Assembly: GCA_023091665.1 (NCBI GenBank)
Contig: JALJCQ010000004.1
Span: 744,001 to 808,000, forward strand
Reading direction: 5' to 3'
Length of the DNA: 64,000 bases
DNA from: Pythium myriotylum
Taxonomy: Eukaryota > Oomycota > Peronosporomycetes > Pythiales > Pythiaceae
A model generated the notes under the pieces. The model did not search any database and was not told where the DNA came from. It saw nothing but the letters and a program-made list of their open reading frames with translations. This document shows, piece by piece, positions 39,371 to 49,255 of the stretch. The translations under genes were made by a program, and so were the position numbers. Position 1 is the stretch's first letter. Every line of letters begins with the position of its first letter.

Positions 39371-42331
39371 ATGCCGGCGCCCGCGAGCGACTTCCACGCG
39401 GCGCTCGACGACCTGCTGCTCGCCGCGCGCGCGCTGCTCAAGCGCGCGGCCCACGCGCCGACCGCGGACACCGCCGCCGACGCCGCCGCGCAGCGCAAGC
39501 TCGACGAACTGCTCGCGACGGCCCACGAGCTGCGCGCCACGGTGCACGCTGCGCGGTCCGCCAGCGCCACGCCGCGCGCGTGCAAAGAGCCCGTCGCGAC
39601 CGCCAAGCGGTTCGACCCGCTGCAGCCCACGCCGCCGTTCGCGGCCGAGGACGCCTGGACCGGCGCGGCCACCAGCAGCTCGGGCGCGTCGCAGCCGTCG
39701 GTCTGGTCCGGGTTCTACAACAAGACGCTGCGCGAGCGCTTCGACGTGCTCGCGCTCATGTACCCGCGTCTGCAGCGCATCCGACAGGACACGGACACTA
39801 TGGTCGAGGACAAGCCCCTCCTCGACGCCACGGCCAAGCTCGGCGAGCTGCCCGTGCGCACGGCCAACCTCATGATCGAAAACTGCATCGGCGTGCTCGG
39901 CATCCCGCTCGGGCTCGGACTCAACTTCGTCGTCGACGGCAAGCACGTCTCGGTGCCGATGGCGGTGGAGGAGCCGTCGGTCGTCGCCGCCGCGTCCAGC
40001 GCAGCCAAGCTCGTCGCTGCGTTTGGCGGCGGCTTCTCGACGGCTACGACGGGCAACGTCATGACCTCGCAGGTGCAACTAGTGGATACCCCCGACATCG
40101 CGCAAGCTGTGGCGGCGATCGCTGCCCACCGCGAGCGGCTGCTGCACATCGCGAACACGACGCTCTGCCCCAACATGAAGAAGCGCGGCGGCGGCGCCAT
40201 CGACATCTACTGCCGGGTCGTCACGCAGCGCTCTCGCTCGCGCCAGACACAAACGCGAACTGAGGACACTGAGTTCTGGTACACTCCATGCGACGACGAG
40301 CTCACGATCCAGGCGTCAGACGCCGATGTCGAGTACCTCGTTGTCCACATTGACGTGGACGTGTGCGAAGCCATGGGCGCCAACATTGTCAACACAGTTG
40401 CCGAAGGACTCTCGACCGAGATCTGCCACCTCACCAAGAGCCGCTGCGGCCTGCGTATCCTAACGAACCTGTGCATGCAGCGTCGCGCGCGCTCGACGTT
40501 CGAGATCCCCGTGAAGAAGCTCGGCTGGAAGGGCGTGGACGGCGATCAGGTCGCTGCGCGCATCGTCGAGGCGTACAACTTTGCGGCCATCGATCCGTAC
40601 CGTGCCGTGACGAACAACAAGGGCATCATGAACGGCATCGACGCGGTGGCGCTCGCGACAGGACAAGACTGGCGCGCCATCGAGTCAGCAGCGCACTGCT
40701 ACGCGAGTCGCTCGGGACAGTACACGACTCTCTCCAAGTACGAGATCGTCGACCGCAGTGACGGCGTGCGTGTGCTGCGTGGCAGCCTGGAGATGCCACT
40801 CTCGGTGGGCTCGAAAGGTGGCGCACTGCAGACCCACCCAGGCTACCGCGCCACGCACTCGATCCTGGGCCAGCCGGATGCGCGAAGCCTCAGCAGCATC
40901 ATCCTCAGTGTCGGGCTCGCGCAGAACTTCGCCGCCATCCGCGCAATCGCCATCACGGGCATCCAGAAGGGCCACATGGCTCTCCACGCGCGCAACATCG
41001 CGGTCGCGGCCGGCGCGCCCAGCGAGCTCGTCTCGGAGGTGTGCACGTACATGCTCGGGCGCAAGTCCATCAACGTGGAGACAGCCAAGGAATACCTCCA
41101 CGCGCACGAAGTCTTCTCGGAGATCCACAGCAACTCGCCACCGTTGTCGCCTCAGCAGCAGCAGGTGCAGTCCGAGCCTCTGCCATCGATGTTCTACGTG
41201 GAGATCCGCGTGCCCCACTTGGAGAGCACTATCAGCCTCAACATTGCCTTTGAATCGATCAACAAGCACCCGCAGTACATCGCGATCCAGCCGACCAGTC
41301 CGACTGCTGCGAACGGCGACGCCGTCGACCTGCCGCTCATCCAAAGGCAACTCCTGGGCGACAAGGGCTACAACCAGCTCGAGAAGATGTTCTTGTTCCT
41401 GTCGTCGATGCGGTCGATCGTGATCGCGGACATTGAGGACCAGCAGCAGACGGAGACGGCGCTCCCGATAGTGTCGCGCGCGAACTTGGCACTGCAGAAC
41501 AAGCTGCAGCTGCTCTCTGTGCTCATCAATATCCTCGTGTTCCGGCTCATGGAGATCCGCTCGCAGGCTGCCGGCGCCTTCTTCCGAGAAGTGCTGTCGA
41601 GTGGCTCGTCCCTGACCGACCTCGACGGCTCGAGATGTCGCGCGCTGCTGGTTGACGTGCCAGCGAGCGACGACGTGCTCTCCACGGGCCTGCCGCTCTT
41701 CCTCGCGCTCTGCCAGGTGCTGCAGTACCACCTCGAGCAGGACGTGGCCCACGCGCTCATCCGGGAGCACATGGCCAAGGAAGAGTGGGCGCTGCTTCGC
41801 GCGGTCGTGCGCAGCTTCGAGCTGGTCTCGGAGCAGCCTGTGACGATCGAGAGCCAGTCAAGCGACGAGGAGAAGCTCGAGGCGTTCATGGCCATCCACG
41901 CCAAGCGCTGGCAGGCCAACATGCTGCTGCTGATCGACCTGCTGGCACTCGCGTCGGAGCTCGTGACGCCGGCGCGACTCGAGTCGCTGCGTTGCATCGG
42001 CGAGTACATGGAGTGGGAAGGCACGGTCGCCCACGACATTGCCCGCCACGCGCGCGCCATCACCGAGCGCGAGCCCAACGCCTTCGTCTACTGGCTGCGG
42101 CTCAAGGGCGTCAACATCCACGCCGAACCCGTCAGCGAAGAGCTCGTGGACGAGTTCCGGCGAGTCGCGCACGTGTACGCGCAGCACAAGTGGCGAAGCG
42201 TCGAAGAATCGCACGCCGCCGCCGAAGAGCCCGTCGTGTTCTCGCTCGCGGCGGTCAAGCGCGTCGTGCAGCTCGTGGGGCACGTGTACGGCGAGCGAAG
42301 TGGCTCGCAGCCTCGGAAAGACTCGTTCTGA
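39371..42331 (+). CDS. Class II (bacterial-type) HMG-CoA reductase with long C-terminal extension
   Basis: Single exon, 986 residues. The reductase core spans about 110-585 and follows the class II (Pseudomonas/archaeal-like) enzyme closely: MIENCIG (Glu170), VEEPSVVAAAS, EAMGANIVNTVAEG (cofactor loop), NNKGIMNGID (Lys417), ATGQDWRAIESAAH (Asp433) and QKGHMALHARN (His535). All four catalytic residues are present. Class I (animal, plant, fungal) versions would read TEGCLVAS where this has VEEPSVVAAAS. The enzyme reduces HMG-CoA to mevalonate (or runs in reverse in mevalonate-eating bacteria). There is no membrane anchor, so it should be cytosolic. About 160 extra N-terminal residues and about 400 C-terminal, mostly helical residues of no family I know flank the core. 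The absence of introns and the class point to a bacterial origin. Confidence 0.93.
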   Translation: MPAPASDFHAALDDLLLAARALLKRAAHAPTADTAADAAAQRKLDELLATAHELRATVHAARSASATPRACKEPVATAKRFDPLQPTPPFAAEDAWTGAATSSSGASQPSVWSGFYNKTLRERFDVLALMYPRLQRIRQDTDTMVEDKPLLDATAKLGELPVRTANLMIENCIGVLGIPLGLGLNFVVDGKHVSVPMAVEEPSVVAAASSAAKLVAAFGGGFSTATTGNVMTSQVQLVDTPDIAQAVAAIAAHRERLLHIANTTLCPNMKKRGGGAIDIYCRVVTQRSRSRQTQTRTEDTEFWYTPCDDELTIQASDADVEYLVVHIDVDVCEAMGANIVNTVAEGLSTEICHLTKSRCGLRILTNLCMQRRARSTFEIPVKKLGWKGVDGDQVAARIVEAYNFAAIDPYRAVTNNKGIMNGIDAVALATGQDWRAIESAAHCYASRSGQYTTLSKYEIVDRSDGVRVLRGSLEMPLSVGSKGGALQTHPGYRATHSILGQPDARSLSSIILSVGLAQNFAAIRAIAITGIQKGHMALHARNIAVAAGAPSELVSEVCTYMLGRKSINVETAKEYLHAHEVFSEIHSNSPPLSPQQQQVQSEPLPSMFYVEIRVPHLESTISLNIAFESINKHPQYIAIQPTSPTAANGDAVDLPLIQRQLLGDKGYNQLEKMFLFLSSMRSIVIADIEDQQQTETALPIVSRANLALQNKLQLLSVLINILVFRLMEIRSQAAGAFFREVLSSGSSLTDLDGSRCRALLVDVPASDDVLSTGLPLFLALCQVLQYHLEQDVAHALIREHMAKEEWALLRAVVRSFELVSEQPVTIESQSSDEEKLEAFMAIHAKRWQANMLLLIDLLALASELVTPARLESLRCIGEYMEWEGTVAHDIARHARAITEREPNAFVYWLRLKGVNIHAEPVSEELVDEFRRVAHVYAQHKWRSVEESHAAAEEPVVFSLAAVKRVVQLVGHVYGERSGSQPRKDSF

Positions 42332-42377
42332 AGAGGGAGTAGTAGAATAGAAGCAAAACTGACACAATGGAATTTCG

Positions 42378-43009
42378 CTAACGAGGCGTCTCGTCGTCCT
42401 CGTCGTGCTCGTCCTCGTCGTCGTCGTCTCGCTGCTGCAGCACCACGAACGCGAGCGCGTAGTCGCCGTCGTGGGAGATGGAAACGAGCGGCTCCTAGCG
42501 CCGCCACCAGTCAGTCGTCAGTCGGCGGCATCTCGCAGACAGAGAGAGCGAAAGAGTCTCTGGGTACGCACATGCAGTCGCAGCTGGGCCGCGAGCGCCG
42601 CGGTCTCGCCGTGGAACTCGAGCTCGAGCGCCTTGGCCTCTTTCGCCACGGGCAGCGCCGTCTGGATCTGCCGCGCGAGGTCGCTCGAGCGCTGCCGAAC
42701 GGCGCAGATCTCCGGGAAGAGCACGCGGTAGCGCTGGAAGGCCTTGAACGTCGCCTCCTTGACCGCCCACCTGCTCACAATCCCCCCGCAACTCGTGAGC
42801 TCCTCACGAGCGCAAAATGCATCTGGCCGGCCGACCGACCTGGAGGCGAGGAAGAGCGGCCGCTGGGCCTCGGGGCGGGCGCGGAACTCGGCGATCTCGC
42901 GCGCGTGGAAGGCCTTGGCCAGGAAGCGCTCGCCGAAGCGCGCGTAGCTGCGCTGCACGCGCGAGACGCGCGCGACGTCGACGCCGACGCCCACGATCCG
43001 CAGGCGCAT
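42378..43009 (-). CDS. acpS: Holo-[acyl-carrier-protein] synthase (AcpS)
   Basis: Complement of 42840-43009, 42572-42770 and 42378-42494; introns 69 and 77 bp; 161 residues. AcpS landmarks: GVGVDVARVSR (Asp11, metal ligand), FGERFLAKAFHAREIAEF, RWAVKEATFKAF (Glu62, metal ligand) and LVSISHDGDYALAFVVL. The enzyme moves the 4'-phosphopantetheine arm of CoA onto acyl carrier proteins, needed for mitochondrial or plastid-type fatty acid synthesis. Two introns show it is a settled nuclear gene. No clear targeting peptide precedes the core. An unusual acidic tail of about 18 residues (DDDDEDEHDEDDE) follows the fold. It ends 46 bases from the HMG-CoA reductase stop, tail to tail. Confidence 0.92.
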
Positions 43010-43124
43010 GGACGATTTCGGCCAATGGACGTCTCTGGGTGCAAATCAGTGCGCCCCTCTTCCATCTGACTCGGCTCCTCAGCTGAGCTGCGCTCGCTCG
43101 GCTCCCTCGGCGAACCGGCGCGGG

Positions 43125-43769
43125 ATGCCACTCCGTCTTTTCTCCGCGGCGGCGATGACGCGGCTCCACGCCGACGCGTTCCTCGACCACGTGGCCGCGC
43201 GCGCGACGTCGCGCCACGCGCCGCTCGACGCCAAGCGCCCAGCGCCCAAGCAGAACCCGATCCAGCGCGTCGCACACGCGGCCGAGCCGGCGACCGTCGC
43301 GAGCGCGAAGGCCGACGGGCGCGTCACGGTCCAGGTCGTGATCGACAAGGTCGGCCACGGCGTCGCGCCCGAGCAGCCCCTGCTGGCGCCCGAGCCGGCG
43401 CCCACGAGCCAGGCGCTGGCGTTCGCATTGCTCGAGCAGAAAGAGGCGGCTGTGCAGAGCGAGCTCCTGGCCCAGTGGCAGCGCCGCGACTCGATCGAGC
43501 TCGCGCTCGTGGGCGCCGCCGTGCTGGTCGTGGCGCTCGTGGTGATGGCCATCGCGCGGCGGCAACAGCGCGCGTACGAGCGCTCGCGGCAGCAAGCGAC
43601 GACGACGACGACGACGACGACGACGGACGAGAGCGAGTCGGCGGCTCAGGCGACCAGCGGCGACTTGGAGAGCGGCGGAGCGACCGGCGAGTTCCCCGAC
43701 GGACTCGCGACGCCGCCGAGCGAGGACGAGCTCTCGACGCCGTCCAGCGTAGAAGAAGGCATCGTGTGA
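43125..43769 (+). CDS. Single-pass membrane protein, unknown function
   Basis: 214 residues from the ATG at 43125; an ATG at 43008 is in frame but overlaps the AcpS start codon, so the downstream one is preferred. A basic N-terminus (MPLRLFSAAAMTRLH) could be a mitochondrial targeting peptide. There is one strong membrane helix around 128-148 (LALVGAAVLVVALVVMAIA) followed by RRQQRAYERSR and an acidic Ser/Thr-rich tail. A run of nine threonines is coded by an (ACG)n repeat near 43597-43623. No family recognised. It lies head to head with AcpS. Confidence 0.55.
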   Translation: MPLRLFSAAAMTRLHADAFLDHVAARATSRHAPLDAKRPAPKQNPIQRVAHAAEPATVASAKADGRVTVQVVIDKVGHGVAPEQPLLAPEPAPTSQALAFALLEQKEAAVQSELLAQWQRRDSIELALVGAAVLVVALVVMAIARRQQRAYERSRQQATTTTTTTTTDESESAAQATSGDLESGGATGEFPDGLATPPSEDELSTPSSVEEGIV

Positions 43770-43776
43770 TCGCGAG

Positions 43777-45555
43777 ATGCGCGTGCATGTTACTACTAGT
43801 GTTCACGTCGAAAATAGAATCTTTGCTTTCAGTGCAACGGCGGCAGCACTTCTCGTGGGCATGGCCACGTCGCCCAACAAGCTCATCCACGAGCTGGTCG
43901 AGCAGAGTCGCGATCGCGTCGCCCATGTCCGCGCCGGACAGAGTCTCTTTGAGGTTCTAGACGCGCAACTCGGACCGCCTCCGGCTGTGGTTCGCGACCT
44001 CAAGACCCTGCCACGCCTCGGCCACAACGCTAGCAGAGTCGATGGACTGCGTGCGACGATACGCAGCCGTGCGGCCGTCGTGCTGCCGCCAGCGAATCGG
44101 CCGTCGGCTCCGTTACCCTCATCCTTCGAGCAGTACGCGTTCTATGCCGGCAGCAAACTCGCTCAGAGCGAGAGCGTCAACATGCTGGACCGTCGCAAAG
44201 CCGTCGCCGCCGACGTCTCGCAGCTCAGGAAGCTCGCAGCAGTCGTGTCTGACCAGACACTTGCGTCTGGAGCGATGGCCGCCAAGCTCAAGCGAGCAGT
44301 AGGCGTGATGAAGTCCAAGGACGCGTTCCTCGCCCTCAAGCACCGCGCCCCGCGGTCGCTCGAGTTCAAGAACGCCCACATGGCGTTTCTCGAGTTCAAG
44401 GCCACCGGAGAAGCCACGACACCAGGCAACATGGCGCGCATCAACGCCTCGACGCACGAGCCTATCCGCTACGGCGACGCCGTCTGTCTCCTCTCCTTGA
44501 TCTCCGACCTCCCGCTCGCCGTCGGTCGCAACGGCCGCTCCATGGCCGTGACCGACGCCGTCTCGGGGCCTCACATGGTGTTCACAGTCGTCGACTTCTG
44601 CAATCCGTCGCGACAGGACGATCTTCTCGTCGGTGACGATTTCTGGCTACGTGTGGACGCGTCATATCTCGATGTCGGCGACGAAGACGAGATCCTCTCG
44701 CTACTCATGGACACACACTACTACCTCGGTGGCCCCGGAGCGATCGAAGACGAGCCCGTCGAGAAACTCCATGCACGAGGAGCCAAGTATGCCCCGGACG
44801 ACAGCAAGACGCCAGATCGAGCCTTCAAACTCGTGGCCATGAAAGCAAGCGTGCCCTCGTCCGAGTATTATGGAGACGACCGAGCAACACGCGAGTTCGC
44901 CATGGAGACCAACGCGAGCGTGCTGCGGCTCGCGAAATGGAGGTTCGCTCCCGCACGAAGGCGGTCGATGCGCGACGCTGGTGACAGTGAAGGAGACGCG
45001 ACCAACGAGGGGCAGCTCGTGCTCAACTGCGCTTCAGTAAGACTCGTGCAGGGGGATTTTGAACTCGAGTATGACACTGAACGATGTCGCGCAGTCTTGC
45101 GAGGGGCTATTGGTCGCTCGGTTGACGGAGCGAAGGCCCACGCGACGGCTGGAACCCAGAAACGCGAAGCCGGCACGTGGCAAGTGCGGCTGATGCATCG
45201 CCAGGCGTTGACTCGAGACCAGGATGCGCTGAAAGAACTCCCGTCTCTTTCACCTCCTAAGAAACAAAACCGCTCAGAGCATGAGGAAGCGCTCGAGTGG
45301 CTTCAGTTCCATCGAGACAAGGTGGAACGTGAAGCCAAGCGCACCAACAGCAAACGCGCGCTCGCCAGGGACGCCCACTGTGCCTACGACAAAGTGGCGG
45401 CTCTTAGCAACGCCAAGCTACTGCAGGTCGAGCGAGCCAAGGCTCAGAACCACCGTGAGTACTTCCAGAATTGCTTCCAAACAGCGTTCGGAAACGCTCC
45501 AAGCCAGGCGCATCACGGGGTCAGAACAGAGAACGTCACGCTGCCTCGGCTGTGA
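43777..45555 (+). CDS. Uncharacterised 592-aa protein, possible beta-trefoil core
   Basis: Single exon. Met1 or Met29 (at 43861, MATSPNKLIHELVEQSRDRV) could be the start; the second gives a more usual N-terminus, since the first runs through a short hydrophobic stretch. An Ala/Lys-rich helical part (about 130-190) is followed by a beta-rich middle: IRYGDAVCLLSLISDLPLA, HMVFTVVDFCNPSRQDDLLV, GDDFWLRVDASYLDVG. This YGD-based pattern recalls MIR/beta-trefoil repeats of ryanodine-receptor type, but the match is weak. The C-terminus is coiled coil (EEALEWLQFHRDKVEREAKR). No catalytic motif. Function unknown; its stop lies only 34 bases from the NSUN5 stop. Confidence 0.65.
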   Translation: MRVHVTTSVHVENRIFAFSATAAALLVGMATSPNKLIHELVEQSRDRVAHVRAGQSLFEVLDAQLGPPPAVVRDLKTLPRLGHNASRVDGLRATIRSRAAVVLPPANRPSAPLPSSFEQYAFYAGSKLAQSESVNMLDRRKAVAADVSQLRKLAAVVSDQTLASGAMAAKLKRAVGVMKSKDAFLALKHRAPRSLEFKNAHMAFLEFKATGEATTPGNMARINASTHEPIRYGDAVCLLSLISDLPLAVGRNGRSMAVTDAVSGPHMVFTVVDFCNPSRQDDLLVGDDFWLRVDASYLDVGDEDEILSLLMDTHYYLGGPGAIEDEPVEKLHARGAKYAPDDSKTPDRAFKLVAMKASVPSSEYYGDDRATREFAMETNASVLRLAKWRFAPARRRSMRDAGDSEGDATNEGQLVLNCASVRLVQGDFELEYDTERCRAVLRGAIGRSVDGAKAHATAGTQKREAGTWQVRLMHRQALTRDQDALKELPSLSPPKKQNRSEHEEALEWLQFHRDKVEREAKRTNSKRALARDAHCAYDKVAALSNAKLLQVERAKAQNHREYFQNCFQTAFGNAPSQAHHGVRTENVTLPRL

Positions 45556-45589
45556 AGGAATCGGATGGGTCTATATTGTTTCGAGTCTA

Positions 45590-47200
45590 TCATGATGTCG
45601 AGGTTGCCTCTTGGGTCTGGAGCCGCTGCTGCTTCTTACGCTTCAGCTTCTCCTTCTTGCGACGTTTCCGCGCATCCTTCTGAGACTCCGAGACCTGCTT
45701 GCGCTTCGAGCCGACGGCTGGCTGGTCTTCCTCCTCGTGTTCGTCGTCCTCCTCGTTGTCTTCTTCAACGATCGCAGCACTTTCAGCTTTCTCGGTCGCA
45801 GGGTTGTCGTTGGGTGATGAGATGGACGTAAGCGTCCCCTTCGCACTGGCGTCTCGCTCGAAGTACGCGACGAAGAATCCATTCGTGTTGTCTTCGTGGC
45901 CATCAGCGCGCACCAACGCATCTGCTTGCGCTTTGGTGAGTCCAGCTACTTCCAGACCTCGACGTGGCCACGTCGGCAGGCACTTGCGCAGCACAAAGGG
46001 CTTAGGGTCTTGAACGTTCTGCGCTGAGCGCAGCGCAGCGGCGACGACTTCCTCGTTCTCTTTTTGGAAGATCGAACATGTCGAGTACGAAACGCGCTGT
46101 ACTTGCGGGAACGAAAACGCTTTGAGTAGGGCCTCGAGCTGGAAATCAGCGAGCGACTGGAGCCGCGAGGCGACGTCGCCGTCCACATCCACGTCATTCT
46201 CTTGGGCGTTCTTATCACTGGCAATGTCCAGCAAATGGTCCAACCGGTTGGTCATGCCAGAGCCTGAGCACGAAGGATCCAACAGAATGGACCGGACGTT
46301 TGCATACGTCGGGGCATTGACATCGACTTCGAGAAAGCTCTGGAGACAGGGCTCCACGAGTGCGTCGGCTCCAGCGAGTTTCATGCGACGCTTCAGCAGC
46401 TCGAGTCGCTTGGCCGATCGATCGAACGCGAACACTTTGCGTCCACTCAGAGACGAGTTCTTGGCTTGCTGTTGGTGGAGAAGCATCGCTGCGTGGCTTG
46501 TCTTGTTGCCAGGGGCGGCACAGGCATCGATGACGTCGCCCTCCAGACCGGCGGGGTCGCCTCGCTCGCCGTGCAGCACGAACGCCGGGAAGCAACTGGC
46601 TTTGTCTTGCAGAATGAGCTTGCCGTCTTTGACGAGCTCATGTTCGTGGAGCTCCGTGCCTGCCGGCAACACGACCAAGTCACCGACGTGCGCGTCCTGC
46701 TGCACCGCGTCGCCGAACTCGCGCTTGAAGGCCGCGAGCTCTTCGCTCGAGATCTTGAGCGTGTTGACGCGCACGTATCGCGGCAGCAAGAGCTCGCTCT
46801 TGCGGTTCTCCTTGGGCAGCAGCGCCTCGTTCGAGGCTACTTTATGCTTGATCTTGAGCCGCACGAGCGCCGTCTTGAACGCGTTCGCGTGGAGCATGAG
46901 CTCCTTCTTGACATGGCCGCCGCCCTGGATCTTCTGGTGGCGTCCGAAGAGCAGGTCGTAGAGCGAGATCAGCAGCAGCGCGCGCGGGGCGCCGGCCTTG
47001 AGCTTCTTGGCGAGCTTGCACTGGGGCACGGCGTCGAGCAGCTGCAGCAGCAGCGGCTTGAAGCGCAGCGTCTCGCAGACCAGCGCGAAGGAGCTGCGCT
47101 TGTGCTGCACGTTGTCAGCGTACGCGAGGCTCTTGAGCCCGCCCTCGCGCCGCTCCAGCTTCTGCAGCAGCTTGGCCGCCTCCTTGTACAGCTCGCTCAT
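45590..47200 (-). CDS. NSUN5: NSUN5/Rcm1-type 25S/28S rRNA m5C methyltransferase
   Basis: Single exon, 536 residues from MSELYKEA. Family landmarks: ALVCETLRFKPLLLQLL, LPRYVRVNTLK, the cofactor motif DACAAPGNKTSHAAMLL, VRSILLDPSCSGSGM (the PC-motif region, with Ser-Cys), and YSTCSIFQKENEEVV (the TC motif with the nucleophilic Cys). LHEHELVKDGKLILQDKASC matches the NSUN5 [20 protein letters not shown] block. NSUN5/Rcm1 puts one m5C on large-subunit rRNA near the peptidyl-transferase region. The C-terminus beyond the core is an acidic then Lys/Arg-rich tail, suited to nucleolar targeting. An upstream in-frame ATG at 47236 is possible, but the family aligns from 47200. Confidence 0.95.
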   Translation of the reverse strand: MSELYKEAAKLLQKLERREGGLKSLAYADNVQHKRSSFALVCETLRFKPLLLQLLDAVPQCKLAKKLKAGAPRALLLISLYDLLFGRHQKIQGGGHVKKELMLHANAFKTALVRLKIKHKVASNEALLPKENRKSELLLPRYVRVNTLKISSEELAAFKREFGDAVQQDAHVGDLVVLPAGTELHEHELVKDGKLILQDKASCFPAFVLHGERGDPAGLEGDVIDACAAPGNKTSHAAMLLHQQQAKNSSLSGRKVFAFDRSAKRLELLKRRMKLAGADALVEPCLQSFLEVDVNAPTYANVRSILLDPSCSGSGMTNRLDHLLDIASDKNAQENDVDVDGDVASRLQSLADFQLEALLKAFSFPQVQRVSYSTCSIFQKENEEVVAAALRSAQNVQDPKPFVLRKCLPTWPRRGLEVAGLTKAQADALVRADGHEDNTNGFFVAYFERDASAKGTLTSISSPNDNPATEKAESAAIVEEDNEEDDEHEEEDQPAVGSKRKQVSESQKDARKRRKKEKLKRKKQQRLQTQEATSTS

Positions 47201-47424
47201 TCTCCCAATGGACTCGCCGAGTAGCCACCGGATCATAGTGACATTGAGTGGCACTCACTGGAGGTATTGTAAAAATAGTGTGGACCACGTTATTCGATGA
47301 TTCAATGTCACTCGCTGCTGACTCTGTCCTTGGCGCGAGGGACCCTCTGAAAGCCAGACAGCGGACCGACAACACGGCGGGTCACCATGGCAGATCCATT
47401 CTCCGACTAACCGCCTCGCGCACG

Positions 47425-49180
47425 ATGCGGTTCTTCTCCGCGCTGGTGCTGCTGCTGCTCGCGCCGTCCGCCTCAAGCGCCTCGGACGCGAGCGGCGCCG
47501 GCACCGTGACGGCCAACGCCAACGCCACGACGAGCGCCTCGGCCGCGGCCGCCGACGGCGTCATCATCGTGCGCGGCAACAAGATGTACAACAGCAAGAC
47601 CGGCGCGCGCTTCTTCATCAAGGGCGTACGTTCCTCGCACAGAAGGCTGCTCTCTGTGGATGAACAGGTACTAACGGACCTGTTGACTGTAGATGACTTA
47701 CGAGTACGCCGTGGATGACGAGCACTACGCCAAGTACTCCAAGGACGTGATCGCCAAGCACCTCGCCGACGTGGACATGAACACGCTCCGTCTCTACGAC
47801 ATCAACCCGGACCTGTCGTACGCCAAGTTCATGGGTGACATGGCTGCGCGCGGCGTGTACGTCATCGTCGGCGGCACGCCCGACAACAGCGACTACTGGG
47901 GCAAGTACCGCTATGCGACGCTCAAGAAAGGCACGGGGCCGGCTGAAGGAGAGACCTGCTACTCGCCTGTGCTGCTCGAGTACGGCAAGAAGATCGCCAA
48001 GAATTTTGCCCAGTTCGACAACACGCTCGCCATCCTCATTGGCAACGAAGTCATGCAGAAGGATCTCACGGCCGGCGCCTGCGTCAAGCAGTACACGGCG
48101 GACCTCAAGACCTGGATGCGCGTCAACGCCAAGAAGATGCGCACGATCCCGATCGCGTACGCGGCTGCTGATAGCGCGTACGGAACGAAGATCCCGAGCG
48201 CCGAAGAGTACCACACGCTCAAGATCCAGGGCTTGCTCTGCGGTGACAAGATGCAAGACGGTGTGATGACGCGCAGCATTGACATCTACCTCATCAACGA
48301 GTACCGCTGGTGCCCAGGACGGGAGTTCGCAGTGTGGTCGCAGTTCCTTAACATGGCACAGGGACTGCCGATCGTGATCGGCTTTGGAGAGTACGGCTGC
48401 AAGATCGATACCCCACGCGACTGGGCCATGGTTCCCTACCTCTACGATGAACCGGCCAAAACGTCCGAGTTCTCGGCCACTTTTTCGGGTGGTCTAGCCT
48501 ACTCGTTCGGCGAGGCCAAGCTTCCGGCCGGCTCGTTGTTCCCCATGTTTTCGGGTGGCTCCATGAACCCTCTGGGCGAGCCCAGCAACGTGCCTTCGGT
48601 TGACTTCACGAACCTGAAGAAGCAGTTTGCTGACCATAAGCCATACTCCGACCCGGCTGCGTGGAAGAGCGACGCCAAGTGCTCGTGGGCGCCGGATCTC
48701 GCGACCAAGGTAAGCGAGACGAACAAGCGTGCGAGCGCCAGCGGGTGGATCGTCGCGGACTGCGAGGCGGACGTTCTCAAGGTCGTCCCGACGGACACGT
48801 GGGTCACCAAGTCGCGTCAGGGCGCGGATTGCGAGAGCGGCTCGGATTGCGATGTCCCCATGCCGACCTCTGTGGGCACGACGCAGGAGGACATCTGTGG
48901 AAAGGCCGCGACCAACGCAACGACCTCCACTGGTGGTGCGTGCACATCGTCTTCCGACTGTCTCAACGGCGGCGAGTGTGTCGAAGTGGACAAGGCCAAG
49001 CAGTGCAAGTGCGCGGCATGCTACACGGGCACCAACTGTGGATTCAAGGACGACGCGTCGTGCCCATCCAGTTCAGGCTCGACGACCCCTGCGCCTACTA
49101 CGTCGGCAGCCGTGGCGACGGTTGCGTCGACGATCGGAGTCGCTGTGAGCACCGCCGTCGTTGCGGTGCTCATGATGTAG
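47425..49180 (+). CDS. GPI-anchored GH72 beta-1,3-glucanosyltransferase with EGF-like module
   Basis: Exons 47425-47625 and 47693-49180; 562 residues. Signal peptide about 1-18, then a Thr/Ala-rich stretch. The GH72 domain (about 45-350) has FFIKGMTYEY, NTLRLYDINP, LIGNEV (acid/base Glu186) and GFGEYGC (nucleophile Glu300), with LAYSFGE after it. Then come a cysteine-containing linker, an EGF-like module (CTSSSDCLNGGECVEV...CKCAACYTGTNC), a Ser/Thr-rich stalk and a hydrophobic C-terminal tail after a small-residue site: a GPI signal. Fungal Gas/Gel/Phr enzymes cut and rejoin beta-1,3-glucan chains at the wall. The same role is expected here, since oomycete walls contain beta-1,3-glucan. The EGF module replaces the cysteine-rich X8/CBM43 domain found in yeast Gas1. 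Confidence 0.93.
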
Positions 49181-49255
49181 AGACAAACGTGATAGAGGGT
49201 GGAAGTAACAAAGAGGACACACCAAGACAGCTTGCACGATAGAGCAGTCGATTGG

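Noticed and set aside
43008..43124. Earlier ATG for the single-pass membrane protein
   Set aside because: It overlaps the AcpS start codon on the other strand and adds a Ser/Pro-rich stretch; the ATG at 43125 gives a more usual start.
43597..43623. (ACG)n run as a separate microsatellite feature
   Set aside because: It is short and lies inside coding sequence as a polythreonine stretch, so it is described with that gene.
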